Positions 55,501-64,000 of a stretch of 64,000 bases of DNA are shown piece by piece. Under the pieces are notes generated by a model. It did not search any database and was not told where the DNA came from. It worked only from the letters and a program-made list of their open reading frames with translations. The DNA is from Sphingopyxis sp. USTB-05 (GTDB lineage: Bacteria > Pseudomonadota > Alphaproteobacteria > Sphingomonadales > Sphingomonadaceae). Within the stretch, counting starts at the first letter, position 1; each line of letters begins with the position of its first letter. The DNA lies in assembly GCF_023822045.1 (NCBI RefSeq), contig NZ_CP084712.1, forward strand, positions 1,798,001-1,862,000. Reading direction: 5' to 3'. Position numbers and translations under genes: made by a program.

Positions 55501-56018
55501 TCCTCACCGCGCGCGCACGCCGCTATCCACGCCTTGTCGTCGGCCTCCGGGCCTTCGCCACCGAGGCTGCGGACTTTGGGCATTCCGGCGGCGGGGCGTG
55601 CATCGGCGCACGAAAAAGGCTGGTTGCTGTCGGCGCCATAGAGGCGGGCGCCGCAGGCATGAAGAGTCCGGTTCGAGCTTCCCCAGCCGACTTTCTCGGC
55701 ACCCGCCGGCGCTTGCCCGGCGCACCAGGTATCAGTTTCGGAGCCCGGATCGCCGCAGATGCGGTCGATGCTTGCGCTCTTTCCTTCCGCTGTCGCGACA
55801 AAACGCTGCGTATAATCCGCGTTGGTCGCAAAATCGCGCTGGACGCCACAAACGCGCGTGCCGGTCTGCATCATCAGCGTGTAAGAACAGATGCGTGCGC
55901 CCTGATAGGTTTCGCAGCTCATCCATGCACCATCGAAGGGCCGGCGCACGGGTTCAGGCGCAGCTCCGCCCGTCATTAATGCGGCGAAGGGAAGGAGGGC
56001 GAGAGAGGCGAGACGCAT
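55497..56018 (-). CDS. secreted cysteine-rich protein of unknown function
   Basis: 173 residues with a signal peptide (MRLASLALLPFAALMTGGAA). The mature part contains eight cysteines (for example WMSCETYQGARICSYTL, VCGVQ, ICGDPGS, TWCAG, HACGA, FSCAD, ACARGED), suggesting four disulphides in the periplasm. I recognise no family. The longer open frame upstream to 56090 lacks a signal. It overlaps the YhhN gene by 4 bp tail to tail. Confidence 0.65.
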   Translation of the reverse strand: MRLASLALLPFAALMTGGAAPEPVRRPFDGAWMSCETYQGARICSYTLMMQTGTRVCGVQRDFATNADYTQRFVATAEGKSASIDRICGDPGSETDTWCAGQAPAGAEKVGWGSSNRTLHACGARLYGADSNQPFSCADARPAAGMPKVRSLGGEGPEADDKAWIAACARGED

Positions 56019-56116
56019 GGGAGATTGCTTTCGTGAGGGAACGCGGGGATCTATCCTCAGACCGGCGCGCTTTACAATGCCGGTGATCACAGGTCGCGCA
56101 AATATTCCTTATCTTT

Positions 56117-56986
56117 TTAGGATGTTGTCGCCTTCCCATCCCACGCCGCGATCGTCGTGCGGTGAAGCAGCCGGTCGTGACCGTCGTAGCCGCCGGTGGC
56201 GCGGTGGAGGACCGAGCGATTGTCCCACATGATAAGCATGTCGGGTTCCCATTGGTGCGAGTAGCGAAACTCGTCGCGACCCTGCCACTGGATCAATTCG
56301 TAGAGCAACGGCAGCCCTTCATCGTCGTCGACCCCATCGAAGCCGATGATATAGCCCGCGCAGCCGAACAGGCCGAGGCGACCGGTCTCCGGATGTGCTC
56401 GTACGAACGGATGGAACTGCGTTTGGAGCGCTTCGTCGTCCGAGCGAATATCCATGCTGCGGCCGCTTGGTCCTTTGGGATCATTGGCGCCATACATGCC
56501 GGTCGGCGCATAGCCGTTGCGCGCGCTGTGGATCGCCTGAAGTCCCTCGACCCGCGCACGAAGGTCGGCGGGCATCGCGTCAAGTGCCGCGTGCTGGTTC
56601 GAAAATTCGGTATTCCCGCCCACCGGCGGAATGGTGATCCCGAAGAGGCAGGTACCCGCGGGCGGACGGGCCTGAAAGCTCCAGTCGCTGTGCCAGTTTT
56701 CTGCGAACAGCGGGGCGGTTTCGTCGGCCTTGCGTTTCACAGCGATGATATGATCGTGGCCGGGGATGGGGCGGATGAAGGGATCGTCGCCGAAGCCGCC
56801 GAAATAGCCGGTGAAGCGCTCGAGATCGTCCTCATTCATCTTCTGGTCCGGAAAGGCAAGGACATGATGGTCGAGCCAGGCTGCGCGAATATCGGCGATG
56901 GTTTCGGGGGCAAGCGGCCGCGTCAGGTCGACTCCGGTAACGCGCGCGCCGCACGCCTGTCCGCTGGGAGTGATGTTTAGCGTCAT
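56117..56986 (-). CDS. TauD/TfdA family Fe(II)/2-oxoglutarate dioxygenase
   Basis: A 289-residue dioxygenase of the double-stranded beta-helix fold. ENWHSDWSFQARPP has the HxD metal pair. The distal His lies in LHRATGGYDGHDRLLHRTTI near the C-terminus, with Arg residues that bind 2-oxoglutarate. The family hydroxylates sulfonates, herbicides or other small acids; the substrate here is not predictable. Start at MTLNITPSGQACGARVTGVDLTRPL fits the family; the frame is open a further 27 bp. It is divergent from the peroxiredoxin gene. Confidence 0.87.
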   Translation of the reverse strand: MTLNITPSGQACGARVTGVDLTRPLAPETIADIRAAWLDHHVLAFPDQKMNEDDLERFTGYFGGFGDDPFIRPIPGHDHIIAVKRKADETAPLFAENWHSDWSFQARPPAGTCLFGITIPPVGGNTEFSNQHAALDAMPADLRARVEGLQAIHSARNGYAPTGMYGANDPKGPSGRSMDIRSDDEALQTQFHPFVRAHPETGRLGLFGCAGYIIGFDGVDDDEGLPLLYELIQWQGRDEFRYSHQWEPDMLIMWDNRSVLHRATGGYDGHDRLLHRTTIAAWDGKATTS

Positions 56987-57121
56987 CGCGCCATGCTGCG
57001 CCGTCCGGAACACAAGGTCAATCGGGCGAGCGCCGCCCAGGCGGAGGATCGATGTAGACGCAGCAACTTTTATCCATCATCCTCATTCCCGGCAGCGCTT
57101 GCCGAAGGTGGAGAACCGCAG

Positions 57122-57682
57122 ATGAAAACCCTGATGAAGATTGCGATGTCGGTCGGCCTTGGCCTGTCGCTCGTGGCCATTCCGGTACAGGGTATCGCCG
57201 CCCTTCAGAAAGGCGCGAAGGCGCCCGAATTCACGCTGAACGCGGCGCAGGGCGGCAAACCCTTTGTCCTGTCGCTGAAGCAGACGTTGAAAAAGGGGCC
57301 TGTCGTCCTCTATTTCTTCCCCGCGGCCTTCACCCCGGGCTGCACGATCGAAGCGCATCTGTTCGCCGAGGCGAGCGACGATTTCAACAAGCTGGGCGCC
57401 CGCGTGGTGGGCGTGACTGCGGGTAATATCCATCGCGTCGAGGAGTTTTCAAAGTCCGAATGCCGCGACAAGTTCGCCGTCGCTGCCGATCCGGGCGCGA
57501 AGATCGCAGCGAAATATGATTCGACGATGCAGGGCGCAAATGGACAACCGCTGTCGAACCGGACATCCTATGTGATTGCGCCGAACGGCACGATCCTGCT
57601 GAGCTACACTGACAGCAAACCGCAGGCGCATATCGAAAAGACGATGGCCGCGGTTCGGGCTTGGAAGGCGCGTCAGCGGTAA
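57122..57682 (+). CDS. exported peroxiredoxin (AhpC/TSA, Bcp-like)
   Basis: A 186-residue thioredoxin-fold peroxidase with a signal peptide (MKTLMKIAMSVGLGLSLVAIPVQGIAA), so it acts in the periplasm. The peroxidatic Cys is in FFPAAFTPGCTIEAH; Bcp proteins have PGCTTEA at this place. A second Cys in SKSECRDKFAV could resolve the sulfenate. GGAG lies 8 nt before ATG 57122; the upstream frame is not signal-like. Most Bcp proteins are cytoplasmic, so the export signal is unusual though known in sphingomonads and relatives. Confidence 0.85.
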   Translation: MKTLMKIAMSVGLGLSLVAIPVQGIAALQKGAKAPEFTLNAAQGGKPFVLSLKQTLKKGPVVLYFFPAAFTPGCTIEAHLFAEASDDFNKLGARVVGVTAGNIHRVEEFSKSECRDKFAVAADPGAKIAAKYDSTMQGANGQPLSNRTSYVIAPNGTILLSYTDSKPQAHIEKTMAAVRAWKARQR

Positions 57683-57800
57683 GACACGGATATTTAAACG
57701 GGCGGCCGATTGGCGGGCGCTACGTTGTTCCGGTAAAGACCTAAGTCGGTCGTCGCTCGCGGCGGGGCCTGTCGGCTTAGCGCTAGCTCTCCAGCGGCTC

Positions 57801-57818
57801 CCCCCTTTGCGGAGGGGG
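57801..57818. repeat. small G+C-rich hairpin downstream of trpC
   Basis: CCCCCT and AGGGGG (57801-57806, 57813-57818) form a 6-bp stem with a 6-nt loop, 40 bp beyond the trpC stop on the minus strand. It has no T-run. The 175-bp gap between the peroxiredoxin and trpC holds no recognisable gene. Confidence 0.4.
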
Positions 57819-57857
57819 CGGTTATCGCGAACGTGCCAGCCTATCCCAAAGCCGTCT

Positions 57858-58643
57858 TCAGCCTTCGAGCAGGGCCTTTGTTGCCGCCGTGACGTCGGGC
57901 TGCCGCATCAGGCTTTCGCCGACGAGGAAGGCGTGGACGCCGCTGACCGCCAGCCTTTCGCAGTCCTTATGGCTTGCTATGCCGCTTTCGCCGACGAGCA
58001 GCGTTCCGGGCGGGACGAGCTTTGCCAGGCGCTCCGTAACCGCGAGGTCGGTTTCGAAGGTGCGCAGATCGCGGTTGTTGACGCCGATCAGGCGCGACTG
58101 GAGCTGCGTGAGCGCGCGGTCTAGTTCGATCTCGTCATGCACCTCGACAAGCACGTCCATGCCGCGTTCGAAAGCTGCGGCCTCGATTTCGCGCATCGCG
58201 CCGTCTTCGAGCGCGGCGACGATGATCAGAATCGCGTCGGCGCCGATGGCGCGTGCCTCGGCGACCTGCCAGGGGTCGACCATGAAATCCTTGCGAAGCG
58301 CGGGCAGGCCGCAAGCGGCGCGCGCCGCGACCAGATAATCCTCATGCCCCTGAAAATATGGCGCGTCGGTTAGGACCGACAGGCACGCAGCACCACCGGC
58401 GGCATAGGCGCGCGCATGATCGGCAGGGTCAAAATCAGGCCTTATCAGTCCCTTGGACGGCGAAGCCTTTTTTACCTCGGCGATCAGGCCAAAGCCGCCA
58501 GCGTCGATCTTCGCGCGAAGCGCCGCGGCGAAACCGCGCACCGGGCCTGCGTCGATCGCGTCGAGATCGGCGAGCGAGCGTATGGCGCGGCGTTCGGCGA
58601 CCTCATCAGCCTTGGTGGCAAGAATTTGCGTCAGCTTGTTCAT
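57858..58643 (-). CDS. trpC: indole-3-glycerol phosphate synthase
   Basis: A 261-residue TIM-barrel enzyme of tryptophan synthesis. [41 protein letters not shown] and [29 protein letters not shown] carry the catalytic Lys/Glu residues, and [15 protein letters not shown] and LLVGESGI complete the phosphate site. It is a stand-alone TrpC, not fused to TrpF. The ATG at 58643 overlaps the trpD stop. It is last gene of the ppiD-trpE-trpG-trpD-trpC series. Confidence 0.95.
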   Translation of the reverse strand: MNKLTQILATKADEVAERRAIRSLADLDAIDAGPVRGFAAALRAKIDAGGFGLIAEVKKASPSKGLIRPDFDPADHARAYAAGGAACLSVLTDAPYFQGHEDYLVAARAACGLPALRKDFMVDPWQVAEARAIGADAILIIVAALEDGAMREIEAAAFERGMDVLVEVHDEIELDRALTQLQSRLIGVNNRDLRTFETDLAVTERLAKLVPPGTLLVGESGIASHKDCERLAVSGVHAFLVGESLMRQPDVTAATKALLEG

Positions 58644-59638
58644 TTGTAGGCGATCCAGCAATTGAGCAGCGCGTTGGCAAGGCCCTTGTCGATTGCCTCG
58701 GCGGCTTCCTCGACGCCGTCGCGCAGGGTTTCGACCGCGCCCGCGACGACGAGCGCTTCGGCGGCATTATAGAGCACTGCGTCACGGTAGGCGCCCGGCT
58801 CTCCTTCGAGCAGGCGGCGCAGCGCTTTCGCATTATATTCGGCATCGCCGCCGCGGATTTCGCCGAGCGAGCGCGTCGGCAGGCCGGCGTCGGCGGCGAC
58901 GCTGCGCTGCATGCGCACACCCTCGGGCAGGACCACCGCGACCTCGTTGCCGCCTGCGAGGGATAATTCGTCGAGCCCCTCATCGCCCGATATCACGCGC
59001 GAATGTTCGGTGCCGAGCCGGTGCAACGCCTCGGCATAAACGGGGACATAGGCCGGGCGCGCGATACCCACGAGCTGGCGCGTAACACGCGCAGGGTTGG
59101 CGAGCGGGCCCATCAGGTTGAAGATCGTCCGCCGTCCGATCGCCCTTCGGATGGGCATGATGCGCTTCATCGCGGGGTGCCGCGTTCCGGCGAAGAGGAA
59201 ACAGATACCGAGGTCGGCGAGCTGCTCCTCCGCCTGCCGGTCGGCGCGCTCCATGTCGAGACCGAGCGCTTCCAACGTATCGGCCGCGCCCGATTTCGAA
59301 GAAGCGGCACGATTTCCATGCTTTGCGACCGGAACCTCGCACGCCGCGACGACGATCGACACGGCGGTCGAGACGTTGAGCGTATGATGGCCGTCGCCGC
59401 CGGTGCCGCAGACGTCGATCGCGCCCGCAGGCGCATCGATCGGAATCAGCCGGTCGCGCATCGCCTGCGCCGCTGCGGCGATTTCGACCATCGTTTCGCC
59501 CCGGTCAGAAAGCGCGTTCAGGAATTCGATGATATTGTCGTCGCTCGCCCCGCCGTCGAGCATCGTCGCGAACGCATCGGCCGCCTCGTCGTGATCGAGC
59601 AGGCCGGCGGGGTCGGGAAACGGACCGAAGCGGCTCAT
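58640..59638 (-). CDS. trpD: anthranilate phosphoribosyltransferase
   Basis: A 332-residue type III phosphoribosyltransferase that joins anthranilate to [26 protein letters not shown] (PRPP loop), [25 protein letters not shown] and [20 protein letters not shown] are conserved. Overlap by ATGA with both trpG and trpC. Confidence 0.95.
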   Translation of the reverse strand: MSRFGPFPDPAGLLDHDEAADAFATMLDGGASDDNIIEFLNALSDRGETMVEIAAAAQAMRDRLIPIDAPAGAIDVCGTGGDGHHTLNVSTAVSIVVAACEVPVAKHGNRAASSKSGAADTLEALGLDMERADRQAEEQLADLGICFLFAGTRHPAMKRIMPIRRAIGRRTIFNLMGPLANPARVTRQLVGIARPAYVPVYAEALHRLGTEHSRVISGDEGLDELSLAGGNEVAVVLPEGVRMQRSVAADAGLPTRSLGEIRGGDAEYNAKALRRLLEGEPGAYRDAVLYNAAEALVVAGAVETLRDGVEEAAEAIDKGLANALLNCWIAYK

Positions 59639-60225
59639 GCGGCCTTCCGTTCGCCGACCGGCAACCCCGCGATTTTCAGGAAGTTGGCGAGCATCGCATG
59701 GCCATGTTCGGTCGCGATGCTTTCGGGGTGGAACTGGACGCCGTGGATCGGCAGGTCGACATGGCGGAAACCCATCACCGCGCCATCGTCGCTCGTCGCA
59801 TTGATCACCAGAGTCGCGGGAATGTCGACAACCTCTAGGCTGTGATAGCGGGTCGCCTGAAAAGGTGAGGGCAGGCCCGCGTAAAGCCCGCTGTTGTCAT
59901 GACATACGGGCGAGGTCTTGCCGTGCATCAGATGGCCGCGCTGGACTGTGCCGCCGAAATGCTGGCCGATCGCCTGGTGGCCAAGGCACACACCGAGCAA
60001 GGGGCGGCGCGCTTCGGCGCAGGCGGCGACGAGGTCGAGGCTGATGCCCGCCTCGTTCGGCGTGCAGGGGCCGGGTGAAATCAGGATCGCATCGGCGCCG
60101 GTCGCGAGCGCGTCGGCCGCGGTCAGCGCGTCGTTGCGCTCGACGCGCACGTCGACGCCCAACTCGATCAGATAATGAACGAGGTTGAAGGTGAAGCTGT
60201 CATAATTGTCGATGACGAGGATCAT
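59635..60225 (-). CDS. trpG: anthranilate synthase glutamine amidotransferase component
   Basis: A 196-residue class I amidotransferase. The nucleophile Cys is in [17 protein letters not shown] and the catalytic His/Glu in [27 protein letters not shown] is the standard N-terminus. It supplies ammonia to TrpE and could also serve PabB for folate. It lies 70 bp after trpE, with no obvious leader or attenuator in the gap. Confidence 0.95.
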   Translation of the reverse strand: MILVIDNYDSFTFNLVHYLIELGVDVRVERNDALTAADALATGADAILISPGPCTPNEAGISLDLVAACAEARRPLLGVCLGHQAIGQHFGGTVQRGHLMHGKTSPVCHDNSGLYAGLPSPFQATRYHSLEVVDIPATLVINATSDDGAVMGFRHVDLPIHGVQFHPESIATEHGHAMLANFLKIAGLPVGERKAA

Positions 60226-60295
60226 GGCGGCGGCCCTAACGTTTTTGCGGCGGCGGGGGAAGCATTAGGAACTATTCGTCCGTCAAGCTCTGCTG

Positions 60296-61813
60296 TTACT
60301 GCCCGTACCCCGGCGTTCCGGCGAGCCGTACCGCCTCTCGCGCCGCGGCGAAGAGCGCGCCGGCCTTTGCCTCGCATTCGCGCTGTTCATAGGCGGGATC
60401 GCTGTCCGCGACGATGCCTGCACCCGCCTGAACGTGCATTTCGCCGTCCTTGACGATCGCGGTGCGCAGCACGATGCAGCTATCCATATTGCCGTCGGGT
60501 GCGAAATAGCCGACGCCGCCCGCATAGGGCCCGCGCGCATCGGCTTCGAGTTCGGCGATGATCTGGCACGCGCGCACTTTCGGCGCGCCGCTGACGGTTC
60601 CTGCGGGGAAGCCCGCGAACAGCGCGTCGATCGCGTCCTTGTCTGGCGCGATGCGGCCGATCACGTTCGAGACGATGTGCATGACATGGCTATAGAATTC
60701 GACGGTGTAGCTGTCGGTCACGGCGACCGATCCGCCAATGGCAGCGCGGCCGACATCGTTGCGGCCGAGATCGAGCAGCATCAGATGCTCGGCGCGTTCC
60801 TTGGGGTCGGCGAGCAGGCTTTCGCGATTCTCGACATCCTCCGCGCTCGTGCGTCCGCGCGGGCGGGTGCCGGCGATCGGGCGGATCGTGATCTCGTCAT
60901 CGCGCACCCGCACGAGGATCTCGGGAGACGATCCGATCAGCGCAAAGCCGGGCAGGTCGAGGAAATAGAGGAAGGGCGAGGGGTTGATGCGGCGGAGTGC
61001 CCGGTACAGGTCGAAGGGCGGCAGGTCGAACGGGGTAGAGAAACGCTGCGACAGAACGACCTGAAAAATATCGCCCGCGGCGATATAATCCTTCGCGGTT
61101 CTGACCATTTCGGCAAAATGTGCGGGCGTGGTCGCCGGGTTCGCCGCGATGTCGGTCGGCAGTGCGTCGGTCGACGCGCGCTCGGCATGGGCGCTGACGC
61201 TCGACAAGCGCGCGGCGATCGTGTCGAGCCGGTCCTGTGCCGTCTCGATCATCCGGTCGATAGCGCCATCGGCATCGGGCCAGATCGGTGCGATCAGGAA
61301 CAGTTCGTCGGCGAGGCGGTCGAAGACGAGGATCGTCGTCGGGCGCACGAACACCATGTCGGGCAGGCCGAGCCCCGCGCCCGGCGCGCGCGGGATGCGC
61401 TCGACAAGGCCGATGGTTTCATAAGCGAAGAAACCGACGAGCGTCGCGAGCGCCTTGGGCAGCCCGTCGGGCACGTCGAAGCGGCATTCGGCGACGAGGT
61501 CGCGCAATGCCTGAAGCGCGGGAGTAGCGAGCGGCTGGAACGCCTCGCGGTCGGTGCGCCAGTCACGGTTGATGCGCGCGGCGTCGCCGGAGACTTCGAA
61601 CATCAGATCGGGATCGAGCCCGAGCAGGCTGTAGCGCCCGCGCGTCTCTCCGCTCTCGACCGATTCGAGCACCCAGTCGCCACGCCCCGGCTCGATCAGC
61701 TTGAACGCCGCCGACACCGGGGTTTCGATGTCGGCGATAAGCCGCTGCCAGACGACCGCGCCGCGCCCCTGCGCCAACGCCTCGAGCGCGGCGGCTCTGC
61801 CCTCCAGCGCCAT
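60296..61813 (-). CDS. trpE: anthranilate synthase component I
   Basis: A 505-residue chorismate-binding enzyme. The N-terminal LLESVESGETRGRYSLLG-type tryptophan-binding segment (seen as WVLESVESGETRGRYSLLGLDPD) suggests feedback inhibition. The catalytic core has IAGTRPRGRT, MLLDLGRNDVGR, GFPAGTVSGAPKVRACQIIAELE and GPYAGGVGYFAPDGNMDSCIVLRTA. It starts 7 bp beyond the ppiD stop, so its transcription depends at least partly on a promoter further upstream. Confidence 0.95.
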   Translation of the reverse strand: MALEGRAAALEALAQGRGAVVWQRLIADIETPVSAAFKLIEPGRGDWVLESVESGETRGRYSLLGLDPDLMFEVSGDAARINRDWRTDREAFQPLATPALQALRDLVAECRFDVPDGLPKALATLVGFFAYETIGLVERIPRAPGAGLGLPDMVFVRPTTILVFDRLADELFLIAPIWPDADGAIDRMIETAQDRLDTIAARLSSVSAHAERASTDALPTDIAANPATTPAHFAEMVRTAKDYIAAGDIFQVVLSQRFSTPFDLPPFDLYRALRRINPSPFLYFLDLPGFALIGSSPEILVRVRDDEITIRPIAGTRPRGRTSAEDVENRESLLADPKERAEHLMLLDLGRNDVGRAAIGGSVAVTDSYTVEFYSHVMHIVSNVIGRIAPDKDAIDALFAGFPAGTVSGAPKVRACQIIAELEADARGPYAGGVGYFAPDGNMDSCIVLRTAIVKDGEMHVQAGAGIVADSDPAYEQRECEAKAGALFAAAREAVRLAGTPGYGQ

Positions 61814-61820
61814 TGCCGGT

Positions 61821-63767
61821 TTATTCGGCGACCGGCGCGTTGCCGGTCAGCTCGGCGCGCAACTGGTCGACGAGCTTTTTGTTGATCGTGACGCCGACAC
61901 GGCGCTTTGCTTCGGCGGCGAGTTGTTCGATCAGCTCGTTGCCGAAGGCGGGCGCGAGCGGTTGCGCGATCGCGGCGACGCGCGCCGGTTCGATCGTCTT
62001 CGGGTCGGGGCGCTGAACATCGTTGAGCGCGATTACCATCCAGCCGCGGTTGCCGGGGATTTCGAGCGTCTTCACGCTGCCCTTGGCCATCGAGAAAAGC
62101 AGCGAGAGTTCGGGCGGCACGGGCTTTCCGCCCGCACCGAGTTCGGCACGGCGGCCGCCGATCGTCTGGACATTGCCGATGTTCGGGCCGGCTGCGGCGA
62201 CGGCTTCGCTCAGGCCCTTGCCGCCTTCGACCGCCTTGACGATCGCGCGTGCCTTGTCGCGGGCGACTTTCTGGCCCTCGGCAAAGCGCCATTCGCTGAG
62301 CAGATCGGCGCGCACCTGCGCGAACGGCGGCGGCGCGGCTGCGACGATCGACTTCACCGCATAGACGGCGAATTTTTCGTTCTCGACGAGCGTAGCGATA
62401 TGGCCTTCGCCTTCACCGGCGGCCTGGAATGCCTGCGCGACGAGCGGCGCGAGTTCGGGGGCAGGGACGAATGCGGGTTGTTCGGGCGCGCGACCGCTCG
62501 GCAGGATCGCAGGGGTTTCGACGAGCTGGAGCTTGCGATCGGCGGCGATTTCCTCGGCCGATGCGCCGCCGTTCACGGCGTCCTGGATCGCATTGTAATA
62601 ATCGACGATCGCTTCGTTCGCCTTGTTCTTTGCGAGTTCGGTGCGGATCTCGGCGCTTGCGTCGGCAAGGCTGCGCGCGGGTTTCGCCGTCACGTCCTCA
62701 ACGCGTGCGATGGTCCAGCCAAGGCCGGTCTGCGTCGGGCCGATCAGGTCACCGCGCTTGGCGGCGAAGGCGGCTTTAGCGGCCGCGGCGCTGGTCGTTG
62801 CGGCATAGGCCGACTGGGTGAGGTCGCCCGTCGTCGAGGCAGAGAGGCCCGCTGCCTGCGCCGCGGCGGCGAGCGAAGTGCCGCTGCGAACTTTCGCGGC
62901 GAGCGCGTTCGCGGCCGCCTGATCGGGGACGATCACCTGCGCAAAGCGGCGCGTCTCGCTCGCAGCGAACTGCGCGGCGTTATCTTTATACACCTTGGCG
63001 ATTTCGGCGTCGGTGACTGCCGGAACCGGCACTGCGCTGCGGTCGAACAGCGCGTATTGGATCACGCGGCGTTCGGGCACCGTGAACTTCGCCTTGTTCT
63101 GCGACAGGAAGGTCTTCAGCGCGGCATCGCCGGGGTCGGCGGTCGGCGCGAAGGGACTGGACGGAATGAAGGTTGCCTGGCCGCGGCGCTGCTCCATCAG
63201 GAGAGCGGCATAGGGCTGGGCCATGCCCGGCGCGATCCGGGGCATCATCGCGATCGGCGCGGCGAGCTGTTCGAGCAGAAGCTGTTGGCGCAGGTCGCGG
63301 CGGAGCTGGGTTTCGGTGATGCCGTTCTGGCGCAGGAAATTCTCGAAGACCTTTTGGTCGAACTTGCCCGACACGCCGGCAAAGGCGGGCAGGTCGGCGA
63401 TGCGGCCATCGATCAGTCGCTTGCTGACGCTGAAGCCCAGGCTCGTCGCGAACTGGTCGAACGCACTGCCCTCGACGAGCTGATTGAGCACCTGATCGAG
63501 CCCGCCTCCTTCAACGAAAGCCTCCATCGTCAGCCCCGGCTGCCGCTGGCGCGCCTGATCATAGGCCTGCCGCGCGCGGTCGCGCAATTCACCGACACCG
63601 ATCTGTTCGCTGCCGACCTTCGCGACATTGGCGCCGCTAAGCCCGCCGAAGTTCGAGTTGCCAGTTATATCGCCCATCGCGAAGGCGAGGCCGACGAGGA
63701 CGACGAAGGCAAGGGCGAGGACTTTGCCGATCGTCGAGGAAAACATGGCGCGGATGGCGGTAATCAT
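61821..63767 (-). CDS. membrane-anchored periplasmic peptidylprolyl isomerase, PpiD/SurA-like
   Basis: A 648-residue envelope folding factor. An N-terminal signal anchor (SSTIGKVLALAFVVLVGLAFAM, about 10-31) is followed by a SurA_N-like chaperone region (about 40-240). A parvulin-like segment is around 255-390, but it is poorly conserved and degenerate. The C-terminus has a second parvulin-like region. It assists folding of outer-membrane and periplasmic proteins. ATG 63767 is chosen; an in-frame TTG at 63788 adds seven residues. It is first in the run leading to trpE and divergent from tpiA. Confidence 0.88.
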   Translation of the reverse strand: MITAIRAMFSSTIGKVLALAFVVLVGLAFAMGDITGNSNFGGLSGANVAKVGSEQIGVGELRDRARQAYDQARQRQPGLTMEAFVEGGGLDQVLNQLVEGSAFDQFATSLGFSVSKRLIDGRIADLPAFAGVSGKFDQKVFENFLRQNGITETQLRRDLRQQLLLEQLAAPIAMMPRIAPGMAQPYAALLMEQRRGQATFIPSSPFAPTADPGDAALKTFLSQNKAKFTVPERRVIQYALFDRSAVPVPAVTDAEIAKVYKDNAAQFAASETRRFAQVIVPDQAAANALAAKVRSGTSLAAAAQAAGLSASTTGDLTQSAYAATTSAAAAKAAFAAKRGDLIGPTQTGLGWTIARVEDVTAKPARSLADASAEIRTELAKNKANEAIVDYYNAIQDAVNGGASAEEIAADRKLQLVETPAILPSGRAPEQPAFVPAPELAPLVAQAFQAAGEGEGHIATLVENEKFAVYAVKSIVAAAPPPFAQVRADLLSEWRFAEGQKVARDKARAIVKAVEGGKGLSEAVAAAGPNIGNVQTIGGRRAELGAGGKPVPPELSLLFSMAKGSVKTLEIPGNRGWMVIALNDVQRPDPKTIEPARVAAIAQPLAPAFGNELIEQLAAEAKRRVGVTINKKLVDQLRAELTGNAPVAE

Positions 63768-63945
63768 GAACGGGCATTCTTTCGGCAAGGCGCTGATGAA
63801 GCGCGATAGCGCGCTGCTTTAGGCGGGAGCCGGGGCGGCATCAAGGCCGGAAAGGGGCTTTTCATGCGTGCGCGACGCTGCTTGCCTATGGCGCCCATGC
63901 GCCGCTAGGGCGAGGGCAAGGTTCGAACGAAGGGAGAGGCGGTAC

Positions 63946-64000
63946 ATGACGCGGCGCAAATATGTGGTCGGCAACTGGAAGATGAACGGGCTTTCTGCCG
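63946..64000 (+). CDS. tpiA: triosephosphate isomerase, 5' end (cut by window edge)
   Basis: The first 18 codons read MTRRKYVVGNWKMNGLSA, the standard N-terminus of TpiA with the GNWKMN motif containing the catalytic Lys. GGGAGAGG lies about 5 nt before the ATG. The gene runs off the right end of the window. It interconverts dihydroxyacetone phosphate and glyceraldehyde 3-phosphate in glycolysis. It is divergent from ppiD across about 180 bp. Confidence 0.9.
   Translation, partial: MTRRKYVVGNWKMNGLSA

Noticed and set aside
60434..61885. A 483-codon plus-strand frame opposite trpE.
   Set aside because: Antisense to trpE, which has all catalytic motifs.
61701..63809. A 702-codon open frame on the plus strand opposite ppiD.
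   Set aside because: It is the mirror of codon bias in a G+C-rich gene; ppiD on the other strand has a signal anchor and known domains, and this frame has no protein-like pattern.
1..64000. Possible CRISPR array, tRNA, rRNA, prophage or insertion sequence.
   Set aside because: I saw no regularly spaced direct repeats, no cloverleaf with a T-loop GTTCRAxxC motif, no transposase or integrase and no phage structural genes.

Overview
This window is chromosomal DNA from a G+C-rich alphaproteobacterium, most probably a Sphingomonadaceae member close to Sphingopyxis. That placement is inferred from protein character and gene neighbourhoods (ispH-thrB-rnhA, scpA-scpB-tatABC, pgsA-moaD-moaE, ppiD-trpE-G-D-C), from an alphaproteobacterial SOS box (GTTC-N7-GTTC) ahead of lexA, from an EcfG-type promoter and from a CtrA-type box. 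No 16S sequence is present. I found no rRNA or tRNA gene, CRISPR array, transposase or prophage. Apart from one small compositionally odd gene the window reads as core genome.

Layout. 1-4.2 kb: amine/polyamine catabolism (PuuB-like oxidase, PuuA-like glutamate ligase, divergent class-III aminotransferase). 4.3-7.15 kb: a PhoR-like kinase, a small secreted protein and a fumarylacetoacetate-hydrolase-fold enzyme. 7.2-14.4 kb: a Tad/Cpa pilus cluster on the minus strand (cpaA-B-C-D-E-tadB-tadC) that lacks the usual cpaF/tadA ATPase gene between cpaE and tadB. 14.4-18.4 kb: a DauA-like D-amino-acid dehydrogenase, a single-repeat YegP protein, and the ispH-thrB-rnhA operon. 18.4-25.8 kb: a lipoprotein, then a plus-strand run argS-SPOR-nagZ-scpA-scpB-tatA-tatB-tatC, ending opposite a 42-residue entericidin-like lipoprotein with an EcfG promoter. 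26-34.1 kb: mgtE, a cyclophilin, a nitronate monooxygenase, nadC overlapping an RNase T2, a small membrane protein behind a CtrA-type box, a large amidohydrolase and a DUF952 protein.

34.1-40.7 kb: gyrA, and divergently a three-gene cluster of unknown role: a nucleotidyltransferase-like membrane protein, an unrecognised helical protein, and a histidine-kinase-like protein without the phospho-acceptor histidine. This cluster is the best candidate here for an undescribed system. 41.1-48.5 kb: gltA, gltX, comEC, lexA, moeA, moaC. comEC and lexA overlap tail to tail. 48.7-53.4 kb: a small atypical ORF, an LplT-like transporter, pgsA, moaD, moaE, oxyR and an EF-hand protein. 53.4-57.7 kb: trmFO, a YhhN lysoplasmalogenase-like protein, a secreted hypothetical, a TauD-type dioxygenase and an exported peroxiredoxin. 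57.8-64 kb: ppiD-trpE-trpG-trpD-trpC on the minus strand and the first codons of tpiA on the plus strand.

Two families of palindromic intergenic repeats are scattered between genes. One, built on a CCCGG-acttgat-CCGGG core and often paired around an A/T tract next to GCGGGATC, occurs near 31.4, 41.0, 48.6 and 51.8 kb. The other (CCCCGC-ctt/aag-GCGGGG) occurs as an opposed pair at 28.1-28.2 kb. Many genes are tightly coupled through ATGA or TGATG overlaps, so most of the window is probably transcribed as short operons.
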